From Porphyromonadaceae bacterium UBA3318 (GTDB taxonomy: Bacteria > Bacteroidota > Bacteroidia > Bacteroidales > Muribaculaceae): 32,022 nt of DNA. This document shows, in pieces, positions 7,277 through 14,323 of the stretch. Numbering within the stretch: the stretch's first letter is position 1; each line of letters begins with the position of its first letter. The notes under the pieces were generated by a model. It searched no databases. It saw only the letters and a program-made list of their open reading frames with translations, and was not told where the DNA came from. The stretch is from positions 1 to 32,022 of the forward strand of contig DESI01000062.1 of NCBI GenBank assembly GCA_002361235.1. Direction: 5' to 3'. The position numbers were made by a program, and so were the translations under genes.

Positions 7277-7816
7277 ATGGGGAGGGCGTGGCACGTGTGG
7301 CTCCATCCCAAGCGGACTGTAGCTGAGCTTGAGGAACTCGAGGATTCGCTGTGTGACGAAGCACAGTGCCAGGCCGACCTCAGGAGGGAAATGGAAGCGC
7401 TTCAGGCAGACATCGCAGCGGAGCGCGAGGCACACGAAGCGCTCAAGACGGAGTATGCCGATATGTCGGAACGGCGCGACAAACTCGACGCCACCGTGAT
7501 GGAACTGACGCGCACATTGATGGACACGCGCATCAAGCTCGACGATGCCAGGAAGGAACTGGCAGTCTCTGCTCGGAAAATCGAGGACCAGCAGCAGGAA
7601 CTTGCTGAACGGATCAAGGACCTGGAGGACTTCAAGGAAATCGAGAAGCGGATGCCTGAATTCGAGCGGGCCTTAGGTCAAGCCGAAGAAATGAAGCGAC
7701 GTTACGAAGACCGGATTGCTAAGTTACGCGCCCGCGTTACGGAATTGCAGAAGGAACGGGAGGCGCGCCACAGTCAGGAAAACGACGATAACTGGCTTGA
7801 ATCGCTGCCTGTGTAA
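7277..7816 (+). CDS. Coiled-coil protein at the end of the tonB operon
   Basis: A 179-residue protein of unknown function. From about residue 14 to 165 it is almost entirely heptad-like and rich in Glu, Lys, Arg, Ala and Leu (LEELEDSL, EMEALQADI, LAERIKDLEDFKEIEKRM), predicting a long coiled coil. There is no signal peptide or membrane span. The extreme N-terminus (GRAWHVWLHPKR) is aromatic and basic and could touch a membrane or partner. It begins one base after the tonB stop and ends just before a strong terminator, so it is co-expressed with the Ton motor. A scaffold for the ExbB/ExbD/TonB complex is a guess from position only. Confidence 0.75.
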   Translation: MGRAWHVWLHPKRTVAELEELEDSLCDEAQCQADLRREMEALQADIAAEREAHEALKTEYADMSERRDKLDATVMELTRTLMDTRIKLDDARKELAVSARKIEDQQQELAERIKDLEDFKEIEKRMPEFERALGQAEEMKRRYEDRIAKLRARVTELQKEREARHSQENDDNWLESLPV

Positions 7817-7830
7817 AATCTACATTGATA

Positions 7831-7870
7831 TAAGTAAAAAGGACGCCCGACCGGGCGTCCTTTTTACTTA
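7831..7870. terminator. Perfect bidirectional terminator between the tonB operon and miaB
   Basis: TAAGTAAAAAGGACGCCCG (7831-7849) and its exact reverse complement (7852-7870) form a 19-bp perfect inverted repeat with a 2-nt centre. The GC-rich core GGACGCCC/GGGCGTCC is flanked by A-run and T-run on either side, so it works in both directions for two convergent transcripts. Confidence 0.95.
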
Positions 7871-7884
7871 TTCTGATTTGTGAA

Positions 7885-9240
7885 TCAATCGGTAATGGTG
7901 CCGAACAGTGTGGCCGAGGTGGCGTCGCTGATCCTGACGCGGACCAGGTCGCCGGGGTTAACGCCCTCGCGGGGAAACACCACCATCTTGTTCTGCGACG
8001 AACGACCGCAATATTCCTCCGGATTGCGCTTGGAGGGGCCTTCAACCAGGACTTCAAAAATCTTGCCGATGTCGCGGCGGTTGGATTCAAGCGACAGTTC
8101 GTTCTGCAAGGCTATCATGCGGTTCAGACGGTCGATCTTCACTTCCTCAGGCACATTGTCGGGCATGGTGCGCTGGGCCAGCGTGCCGGGACGTTCGGAA
8201 TACTTGAACATGAAGGCGGAATCGAATTCCACCTCGCGCATCAGCGACAAAGTCTGCTGAAAATCTTCCTCGGTTTCATCGAAAAATCCGGTAAACATAT
8301 CGGTGGAAATTCCGGCGTCGGGCAGGATGGTCTTGATGGCGTTGATACGGTCCAGGTACCACTCGCGGGTGTACTTGCGGTTCATGTTCTTGAGCACCGC
8401 GTTAGAGCCTGACTGCACTGGGAGGTGTATATGCCGGGCCAGATTGGGGTACCCGGCTATGACGTGCAGGGTCTCGTCGCTCATGTCCTTGGGGTGCGAT
8501 GTGGTGAAGCGGATGCGCATGTCGGGCGCGGCCTCGGCCACCATGCGGAGCAGGTCGGGGAATGTAGTGACCGTGCCGTCCGCAGCCTGGAACTTATACG
8601 AGTTTACGTTCTGGCCTAACAGTGTCGCCTCCTTGTAACCACGGGCGCGCAGGTCGGCGAGTTCGGCGAGGATGCTCTGCGGATCTCGGCTGCGTTCGCG
8701 GCCACGTGTGTAAGGCACGATGCAGTACGAGCAGAAATTATTGCAGCCTCTCATTATAGAGATGAATCCCGAAATGCCACGGCCCAGGCGTTTGGGGATT
8801 ACGTTGCGGTAAGTCTCCGTTTCGGAGAGGGTGACGTTGATGGCCGGGTGTCCCGTCTCGGCCGCGACGATAAGGTCGGGCAGCTCAAGGTAGGCGTCGG
8901 GACCCGCCACCAGGTCGACTCCGTGATGGTCTATCAGTTCCTGCTTCATGCGCTCGGCCATGCAGCCCACGACTCCTATTATGATGTTGCGGCCCGACTT
9001 GCGGCGCAAGGCGTTGTAATGGGCCAGCCGCGAATGAATCTTCTGCTCGGCGTTGTCGCGGATGCTGCACGTGTTCAGAATCACGGCCGCGGCCTCCTCC
9101 TCGTTGTCCGTCGGCTCATAACCCACGGTCTGCAGCATGGCCGCTATCACCTCGGAGTCAGCCACATTCATCTGGCATCCGTATGTCTCGATGTGTACTT
9201 TTTTGGCTTTATTATCTTCAGGCAAAAAAAATGTCTCCAT
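7885..9240 (-). CDS. miaB: tRNA-2-methylthio-N6-dimethylallyladenosine synthase
   Basis: A radical-SAM methylthiotransferase that adds a methylthio group at C2 of i6A37 in tRNAs reading UNN codons. The 451 residues show the N-terminal UPF0004 domain with the second-cluster cysteines C22 (TYGCQMN), C58 (LNTCSI) and C93 (VVGCMAER). The radical-SAM motif C166-x3-C170-x2-C173 (RGCNNFCSYC) is followed by VPYTRGRERSR, and a C-terminal TRAM domain lies at about 385-450. YGCQMN and the dimethylallyl-type SAM motif favour MiaB over MtaB or RimO. A candidate -7 element on the minus strand (TATTTTTG, complement of 9341-9348) lies in the divergent spacer. In Bacteroidales, miaB is often next to the sigma-54 regulator; here it is about 6.5 kb away and inverted. 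Confidence 0.97.
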   Translation of the reverse strand: METFFLPEDNKAKKVHIETYGCQMNVADSEVIAAMLQTVGYEPTDNEEEAAAVILNTCSIRDNAEQKIHSRLAHYNALRRKSGRNIIIGVVGCMAERMKQELIDHHGVDLVAGPDAYLELPDLIVAAETGHPAINVTLSETETYRNVIPKRLGRGISGFISIMRGCNNFCSYCIVPYTRGRERSRDPQSILAELADLRARGYKEATLLGQNVNSYKFQAADGTVTTFPDLLRMVAEAAPDMRIRFTTSHPKDMSDETLHVIAGYPNLARHIHLPVQSGSNAVLKNMNRKYTREWYLDRINAIKTILPDAGISTDMFTGFFDETEEDFQQTLSLMREVEFDSAFMFKYSERPGTLAQRTMPDNVPEEVKIDRLNRMIALQNELSLESNRRDIGKIFEVLVEGPSKRNPEEYCGRSSQNKMVVFPREGVNPGDLVRVRISDATSATLFGTITD

Positions 9241-9246
9241 TTTTTA

Positions 9247-9276
9247 TTGATTTATTGCATAAAATGACTAAATTTG
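9247..9276 (+). promoter_or_regulatory. Bacteroidetes promoter for the succinate CoA-transferase
   Basis: TTG (9247-9249), a 19-nt gap and TAAATTTG (9269-9276) fit the phylum consensus exactly. The predicted start near 9283 gives a leader of about 167 nt that contains two consecutive hairpins. Confidence 0.7.
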
Positions 9277-9282
9277 TGCAAG

Positions 9283-9344
9283 AATCGAGAGATAAGGAAA
9301 AATTTCTCGATTTGCAGTGCAAATTTCAGAATTTGCACTGCAAA
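9283..9344 (+). promoter_or_regulatory. Double-hairpin leader / palindromic operator upstream of the CoA-transferase
   Basis: Two adjoining inverted repeats follow the predicted transcription start. The first is AATCGAGA (9283-9290) with TCTCGATT (9305-9312). The second is a perfect 15-bp arm pair, TTTGCAGTGCAAATT (9311-9325) and AATTTGCACTGCAAA (9330-9344), around a 4-nt centre. Each arm of the second contains the self-palindrome TTTGCAnTGCAAA, so the DNA also offers two identical dimer sites 21 bp apart. It may act as an RNA structure or as tandem operators; the sequence alone cannot decide. Confidence 0.65.
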
Positions 9345-9449
9345 AATAGTGAAAATATGATTCATTTCATAAAGTTAACCAACTAATACTGCGAAAAGAC
9401 CAGCAAAGGAGCCATAAAGGTTCCGGAGCATAAAGAAACGACACCCAAG

Positions 9450-10931
9450 ATGAGCATTCCCTTTATTACAGCCGAAGAAGCGGCCAGTTACATCAAGAAC
9501 GGTGATAATGTAGGCTTTTCGGGCTTTACAGCCTCGGGAACACCTAAAGTAGTGACAGTAGCCCTTGCGGAGCGCGCCAAGCAGCTGCACGAGCAGGGCG
9601 AGGAGTTCAAGATCAACGTCTTCACGGGCGCATCGACCAACGACCATGTGGACGGCGAGCTGGCCCGCGCCAACGCCATCAACCTCCGCATCCCGTATCA
9701 GAGCCACAAGGACTCGCGTGCCGGTATCAACTGCGGCGACATACAGTACTTCGACTCGCATCTGAGCCATGTGTCGCAGGATCTGCGCTACGGCTTCTAC
9801 GGCGACCTTGACGTTGCCATCATCGAGGCTACGGAGATGAGCCCCAACGGCGACGTCATCCTCGGCGCCGGTCTTGGCATGAGCCCCACGGTGGCCATGA
9901 TGGCCAAGAAGATCATCATCGAATATTCCAGCTATTATCACAATTCATTCCGCGGATTCCACGACAACTATGTGCCGTTGGATCCTCCTTACCGTCGCGA
10001 GATACCCATCTACAAGCCGTCGGACCGCATCGGCGACACAGTGCTGCACATCGACCCGAAGAAGATAGTGGGCGTTGTGCCCAGCAACGCTTCGGAAAGC
10101 ATCAAGCCCTTCACCGCTCCCGACGAGCTGACACAGCGCATCGGCGACAACATCTGTAACTTCCTGGTTCATGAGCTTCGCGCCGGCAAGCTGCCGAAGG
10201 AGTTCCTGCCGATCCAGTCGGGTGTGGGCAACGTGGCCAACGCCGTGCTGTACGGTCTGGGCGAGAATCCCGAGATTCCGGAATTCCAGATGTACACCGA
10301 GGTGATCCAGGACGCCGTCATGACGCTGATGGAGGAGGGCAAGTGTAAGTTCGCCTCCACGTGCGCGCTGACCTTCAGCGACGACGCCATGCTGCACTTC
10401 ATGGACAACATCGACTTCTTCCGCGACAAGATCGTGATGCGTCCGGGCGAGATCTCCAACTCGCCGGAGGTGGTGCGCCGACTGGGCCTTATCGCCATGA
10501 ACACCGCCCTGGAGGCCGACATCTTCGGCAACGTCAACTCCACGCACGTGCTCGGCACCAAGATGATGAACGGTATCGGCGGATCGGCCGACTTCAGCCG
10601 CAACGCATATCTGTCCATCTTCAGCTGTCCTTCGATCCAGAAGGGAGGAATGATCTCCACCCTCGTGCCGATGGTTTCGCACCTGGACCACTCGGAGCAT
10701 TCCGTCAAGATTCTCGCCACCGAGCAGGGTGTGGCCGATCTGCGCGGCAAGGGCCCGATCCAGCGTGCCCAGACCATCATCGAGAACTGCGTGCATCCCG
10801 ACTACAAGCAGCTGATGTGGGACTATCTGAAACTGAGCAAGAACGGTCACACGCCGCACAATCTTGGCGCAGCCTTCGCGTTCCACCGCGCCTTCGCCGA
10901 GACCGGCGACATGCGCAACGCGAAGTTCTGA
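9450..10931 (+). CDS. Acetyl-CoA hydrolase/transferase family, probable succinyl-CoA:acetate CoA-transferase
   Basis: Moves CoA between succinate, acetate or propionate, a step in the fermentation that makes succinate, propionate and acetate in gut Bacteroidales. The 493-residue length matches Cat1/AarC/ScpC-type enzymes. The catalytic glutamate is E284 in MYTEVIQD, with the glycine-rich GVGNVANAV (258-266) before it and HVLGTKMMNGIGGSADF-type segments after it. VGFSGFTASGTPK (21-33) is the N-terminal CoA-transferase signature. There is no signal peptide, so it is cytoplasmic. It is monocistronic, with its own promoter, a structured leader and a terminator-bearing inverted repeat downstream. 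The family is certain; the preferred acid is inferred. Confidence 0.93.
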   Translation: MSIPFITAEEAASYIKNGDNVGFSGFTASGTPKVVTVALAERAKQLHEQGEEFKINVFTGASTNDHVDGELARANAINLRIPYQSHKDSRAGINCGDIQYFDSHLSHVSQDLRYGFYGDLDVAIIEATEMSPNGDVILGAGLGMSPTVAMMAKKIIIEYSSYYHNSFRGFHDNYVPLDPPYRREIPIYKPSDRIGDTVLHIDPKKIVGVVPSNASESIKPFTAPDELTQRIGDNICNFLVHELRAGKLPKEFLPIQSGVGNVANAVLYGLGENPEIPEFQMYTEVIQDAVMTLMEEGKCKFASTCALTFSDDAMLHFMDNIDFFRDKIVMRPGEISNSPEVVRRLGLIAMNTALEADIFGNVNSTHVLGTKMMNGIGGSADFSRNAYLSIFSCPSIQKGGMISTLVPMVSHLDHSEHSVKILATEQGVADLRGKGPIQRAQTIIENCVHPDYKQLMWDYLKLSKNGHTPHNLGAAFAFHRAFAETGDMRNAKF

Positions 10932-10949
10932 TACATAATTAAGAATATG

Positions 10950-11060
10950 ATTGCTGTCCGATAAAACTCAGATAATGCAATAAAAAAATTAGGGTCGACT
11001 CCTGCAAATGGAATCGACCCTATTTTTTTATTGCTTTAAAAAGTTTTATCGGACAGCAAT
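10950..11060. mobile_element. Candidate 111-bp MITE-like element with 19-bp terminal inverted repeats
   Basis: ATTGCTGTCCGATAAAACT (10950-10968) is repeated as an exact reverse complement at 11042-11060. The enclosed 73 nt hold a second inverted repeat that works as a terminator. Perfect 19-bp termini around a short non-coding core are typical of miniature inverted-repeat elements moved by a transposase encoded elsewhere. No clear target duplication is visible in the flanks, so an elaborate double-stem terminator is an alternative. Confidence 0.5.
10977..11034. terminator. Bidirectional terminator inside the inverted-repeat element
   Basis: GCAATAAAAAAATTAGGGTCGA (stem start 10977-10998) pairs with the stretch at 11014-11034, perfect apart from one bulged T. 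The GC-containing tip AGGGTCGA/TCGACCCT is flanked by an A-run and a T-run, so it can end both the CoA-transferase (+) and the DMT-like gene (-). Confidence 0.85.
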
Positions 11061-11069
11061 AATAAAATT

Positions 11070-11468
11070 TTAAGACTTGACAGGCAGGAATGCGAAAACG
11101 ACCGCGGCTATGAGGCAGAGGAAGGCCGCGAGATGGTTCCAGTGGAACTTCTGACCCTGGAACAGGAACATGGCGATGACGGTGAATACGGTCAGCGTGA
11201 TTACCTCCTGGATAATCTTAAGCTGGAACAGGCTGAACGGACCGCCGTTTCCATCGAATCCGATGCGGTTGGCCGGAATCATGAAGCAGTATTCGGCCAG
11301 GGCGATGCCCCATGAGAACAGGATGACGGCATACAGGGGCCAGTTGCCCGACACGCCGGCCTGCTGGAGGCGCAGATGGCCGTACCAGGCCAGGGTCATG
11401 AAGATGTTGGATACAATCAGCAGCAGGATTGTGACTACTATCAGTTTCATATCAAGTTTCGGTAACAT
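11070..11468 (-). CDS. DMT-superfamily small membrane protein (DUF486 type)
   Basis: A 132-residue inner-membrane protein, or 126 residues if translation begins at the in-frame ATG at 11450 (MKLIVVTILLLIVSNIFM), which looks more like the family's N-terminus. Four membrane spans are visible: about 8-26, 45-62, 85-104 and 112-128. NIFMTLAWYGHL and the middle SWGIALAEYCFMIPANRIG stretch are characteristic of DUF486 proteins, half-size relatives of drug/metabolite transporters that probably act as dimers. The substrate is unknown. It lies downstream of the acyltransferase gene on the same strand, across a palindrome-rich spacer of about 125 nt. Confidence 0.88.
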   Translation of the reverse strand: MLPKLDMKLIVVTILLLIVSNIFMTLAWYGHLRLQQAGVSGNWPLYAVILFSWGIALAEYCFMIPANRIGFDGNGGPFSLFQLKIIQEVITLTVFTVIAMFLFQGQKFHWNHLAAFLCLIAAVVFAFLPVKS

Positions 11469-11494
11469 TGTATGTATTTCTTTACTATCAGTTT

Positions 11495-11593
11495 GGCGAT
11501 GTGGACATCGCCACTCCAGTCATAGCTGGTTACGTCGGCGACTGGAATGACGACGTCCACGTCGGCAGGATAATGGCAATGTGGACATCGCCA
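11495..11593. repeat. Palindrome-rich spacer with repeated GATGTGGACATCGCC-type units
   Basis: GGCGATGTGGACATCGCCA (11495-11513) and GGCAATGTGGACATCGCCA (11575-11593) are near-identical self-palindromic units 80 nt apart. Between them lies a related smaller palindrome, CGACGTCCACGTCG (11551-11564). The last unit ends exactly before the stop codon of the acyltransferase gene. It may form RNA hairpins that end or process the transcript, or be a REP-like repeat. Confidence 0.65.
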
Positions 11594-12706
11594 TTAAATT
11601 TTGATGTAGATGCGTTTGCGGTAGAGGGGATAGGACACGGCAGCCACGAACAGGCAGAGCGACACCGAATAGCAGGCGGACGCCATGTATGGATCGTGGA
11701 TTATAGAGAGGTAAGCGCCGTAGATCGCATCGCCCGCGCCGGTCGAGCCGAGGACTGCACTCAGGGCTTCGGCCAGGACGTACAGAAACAGCGGGTTGAC
11801 TCCGAACCATTCGAAGAACCGAAACCCGGTATGGTACCCCTTCTTGTCGATGAAATATGAGAGAGTGGCGAGCAATGCGGCTGCGATGCCGCAGCAGACC
11901 ACGGTATAGCTGGGCGACCAGATGCTCTTGTTGAGCGGGAAGGGTATGGATATCAGCAGGCCTCCGATAATCATGGTGGTGCCGAACACATAGAGCCACA
12001 GCAGTTTGGAGTCGAGACTGCGTTTCTGCTTAAGCACGTATCCGCAGCAGAAGCCGATGATGGTGTGGGCCACGGCCGGGACAGTGGACAGTATGCCTTC
12101 GGGGTCTACGGGACGGCGTGTATACAGGAAATCGGGCGACAGTAGGAACCTGTCGACAACCGCATTGACATTCGAGGTGTCATTGTTGTATCCGTGGAAC
12201 TCAATCAGCAACGCACCGTAAACGAGGAGCAAGACTGCGGATATTACGGCCATCTGCCTGAGTGACAGCCAGAGAGCTAACAGCGACACGATGCAGTAAC
12301 AGAGCGCGATGCGCGTCAGCACTCCGGTGAGGCGCAGATGCCCGAAATCAAGCCACGCCCCGTCGTAACATACATTGTCGAACCAGTGCAACGCCCAGCA
12401 TATCAGCAGAATCACCGCCGTGCGCCTGAATATCTTGCCGAACAGAGGCCCCGACGGCCTGAACTGACTCTTGGACAGCGACAGATAGGTGGTGACACCC
12501 ATTATGAACAGGAAGAACGGGAACACGAGGTCGCAGAGTGTCAGGCCGTTCCAGTCGCTGTGCTGCAGCTGCGCGTAGCTTTCCGGTCCCCCGGCGTTGT
12601 TCACCACTATCATCAATGCGATGGTAAGGCCGCGCATCACGTCCAAGGACGCTATACGCCCGCCCGACGACTTGGCCTTTGCTGTCGTTGTATCCGATTT
12701 TTTCAT
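11594..12706 (-). CDS. HGSNAT/NagX-like membrane acyltransferase (DUF5009/COG4299)
   Basis: A 370-residue multi-span inner-membrane protein related to heparan-alpha-glucosaminide N-acetyltransferase and NagX. The signature is near the N-terminus: RIASLDVMRGLTIALMIVVNN, then LQHSDWNGLTLCDLVFPFFLFIMG, where H49 corresponds to the acetyl-accepting histidine. About ten spans follow; the last cytoplasmic residues (YRKRIYIKI) are basic. In human gut Bacteroidales such genes sit among glycan-degradation genes and are thought to acetylate amino sugars, which suits a neighbour that was once a GH92 mannosidase. The substrate is not proven. The start at 12706 gives a charged Ser/Thr/Lys leader before the first span. 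Confidence 0.85.
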   Translation of the reverse strand: MKKSDTTTAKAKSSGGRIASLDVMRGLTIALMIVVNNAGGPESYAQLQHSDWNGLTLCDLVFPFFLFIMGVTTYLSLSKSQFRPSGPLFGKIFRRTAVILLICWALHWFDNVCYDGAWLDFGHLRLTGVLTRIALCYCIVSLLALWLSLRQMAVISAVLLLVYGALLIEFHGYNNDTSNVNAVVDRFLLSPDFLYTRRPVDPEGILSTVPAVAHTIIGFCCGYVLKQKRSLDSKLLWLYVFGTTMIIGGLLISIPFPLNKSIWSPSYTVVCCGIAAALLATLSYFIDKKGYHTGFRFFEWFGVNPLFLYVLAEALSAVLGSTGAGDAIYGAYLSIIHDPYMASACYSVSLCLFVAAVSYPLYRKRIYIKI

Positions 12707-12747
12707 GAGTCAGTTAGAAATTCTTCTCAAAGTTCGTAATAATTTTT

Positions 12748-12755
12748 TAAATTTG
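12748..12755 (+). promoter_or_regulatory. -7 element (TAAATTTG) in front of the GH92 pseudogene
   Basis: TAAATTTG lies 22 nt before the ATG of the decayed GH92 gene. No clear TTG sits at the right distance upstream. If active, it shows that the promoter has outlived the coding sequence. Confidence 0.4.
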
Positions 12756-12777
12756 CATTATAAACTACCTAAAATCC

Positions 12778-13430
12778 ATGAAACCAGCCCCGATATTTCT
12801 GAAATTCAGAATCGTCGCGTGTGTTTTTGTAAGCCTGATAAGTGTTGGCAATGCGTTGAGCCAAAGTCTGTTGAATTATGTCGATACGCGCGTTGGCAGC
12901 GCGTATACCGAGACAAAGACGGCGGGCAAGTTCGGCAAAGGCTCGGAGGAACAAGGCCAGACCGTTCCGGCCGCAGGCGTGCCGCACGGCATGAATATGT
13001 GGACGCCTCAGACCCGCGACACCGAGTAGAAATGCGTGGCGCCATATTATTATGCCGACGAGGGGATGCAGGCCGAGGTCATGGTACTGTCACGAGCCGG
13101 CATGTTCAGATTCACATACGATAAAGCCGGGGTCGGGTATATTGTGGTGTATCCCAATTCCGACGAGGGGGAGGCGACAGTGGAGTATGATCCGGCGAAA
13201 CGTGAGATCAGGGCTTCTACCCGGTGGCACCGTCTACGCCATATTATTACATAGGCGTTCCGGCTTTCGATTCAATCACTCTTGATGCAGGGGGCAAGCT
13301 GCTGAATATCCGAAGGAAGGGTGCGGACGGAGCGGTCTGCACAAAGATAACGTATGACGGAAAACCTCTGAATGACTTCAGGTTAAGCCACGAACAGCGG
13401 ATTAGCGGCGGGACTCTGCAGTTTGAATGA
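12778..13430 (+). pseudogene. Decayed GH92 alpha-mannosidase: three fused fragments
   Basis: Remnant of a GH92 exo-alpha-mannosidase, normally about 740-760 residues (2.2 kb); only about 650 nt remain. Fragment 1 (from 12778) has a signal peptide and the GH92 start YVDTRVGSAYTETKTAGKFG followed by GSEEQGQTVPAAGVPHGMN. It hits an in-frame TAG at 13027-13029 but continues with the family residues CVAPYYYADEGMQ. Fragment 2, in the same frame (~13072-13211), carries GMFRFTYDKAGVGYIVVYPNSDEGEA. Fragment 3, in another frame from about 13212, begins with the conserved GFYPVAPSTPYYYIG and runs to GGTLQFE at 13430. The whole catalytic domain between REIRA and GFYPV is gone. The 3' end overlaps the pfkB-like gene on the other strand. 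Family recognition is from memory of GH92 sequences. Confidence 0.88.
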
Positions 13431-14319
13431 TCCGGCGGACATCGTCGATCGTGCCGTTGAACGGTCCTTTGGCCGCTAACTTGATGGTACACATGGCGGC
13501 GGCGAAACTGCCGGCCTCACGGTATGACGCGCCTTTCTGCCTCATGTAGAGGTATCCGGCCATATACGTGTCGCCGCAGCCCGTGGCGTCGATAACCTCA
13601 GTGGGAGGATAAGCCGGAATTTCGTGGAATGTGCCGCCGGCATAGATGAGCGAGCCGCGGTCGCCTAAGGTCAGCAACACTTCCTTCACGCCCCATTCGG
13701 CCAACTGTCGTGCCGCCTCGTGCGGATCGGACAGCCCGGTAAGGACTTCCATCTCTGTCTCGTTGGCTTTGAGGATGTCGATGTGAGGCAGAGCCTCAAG
13801 TTTGTCGGCATAATCCACGTGCACCACGTTTTCGCCCCGCACCTCGCGCAGATAGCCCTGCACGTCGACCGACACGCGGCCGCGCTGCGACAGATACCTG
13901 ATCACGTCCAGGCTGAAATCGTCGGCCAACAAGGTGCCTAAGTGATATACATCGGCGCGCACATCCTTCAGATTCCCGGACAGGAACGGGTCGGCTTTGG
14001 CCAGTACGCGCTGGGTGCGGTGGTTCACATCCTCGCCATACTTGTTTTCGAAATATACCGACTGCCGGCTTGGAATCAGCATCACGTCCAGACCGTCGGC
14101 ACGCAGCTCGTCAACCACATGCTCGTCGTCCGGACCTACGGATGTGACCAGCCGGAACCCGTCATGGTCGAAGCTGCGCAGAGCCTTGGCGAAATAGTAG
14201 GCCGTTCCGCCCGGCATGTGGGCCGTGAACTTCGGCGTGATTATCTTGTCGTGGGTGATGTGGCCCAGACAGCAAAGGGTAAAGGATTTGGAAGATATAT
14301 TGGATTCGTTTATAGACAT
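13402..14319 (-). CDS. PfkB-family carbohydrate kinase
   Basis: A ribokinase-like sugar or nucleoside kinase of 305 residues. PGGTAYYFAKAL (36-47) is the N-terminal PfkB signature region, KANETEMEVLTG (184-195) is the metal/phosphate-binding NxxE block, and DATGCGDTYMAGYL (244-257) is the C-terminal signature with catalytic base D250 and an anion hole formed by the preceding glycines. The substrate is uncertain. It is the last gene of the eight-gene run, four nt after a FucP-like permease, so uptake and phosphorylation of the same sugar is a reasonable idea. Its 3' end overlaps the GH92 remnant on the + strand by 29 nt. Confidence 0.9.
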   Translation of the reverse strand: MSINESNISSKSFTLCCLGHITHDKIITPKFTAHMPGGTAYYFAKALRSFDHDGFRLVTSVGPDDEHVVDELRADGLDVMLIPSRQSVYFENKYGEDVNHRTQRVLAKADPFLSGNLKDVRADVYHLGTLLADDFSLDVIRYLSQRGRVSVDVQGYLREVRGENVVHVDYADKLEALPHIDILKANETEMEVLTGLSDPHEAARQLAEWGVKEVLLTLGDRGSLIYAGGTFHEIPAYPPTEVIDATGCGDTYMAGYLYMRQKGASYREAGSFAAAMCTIKLAAKGPFNGTIDDVRRIIQTAESRR

Positions 14320-14323
14320 GATG

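Noticed and set aside
9945..10886. Minus-strand open frame of 313 codons opposite the CoA-transferase
   Set aside because: His/Val/Asp-rich antisense translation with no motifs, opposite a gene with a clear active site.
10950..11060. Riboswitch or tRNA-like RNA in the inverted-repeat region
   Set aside because: No acceptor/anticodon arrangement or known aptamer core; simple nested stems explain the structure.
12597..13124. + strand open frame of 175 codons spanning the acyltransferase start and the GH92 remnant
   Set aside because: It crosses two unrelated regions in a third frame; the GH92 fragments in other frames explain the conserved sequence.
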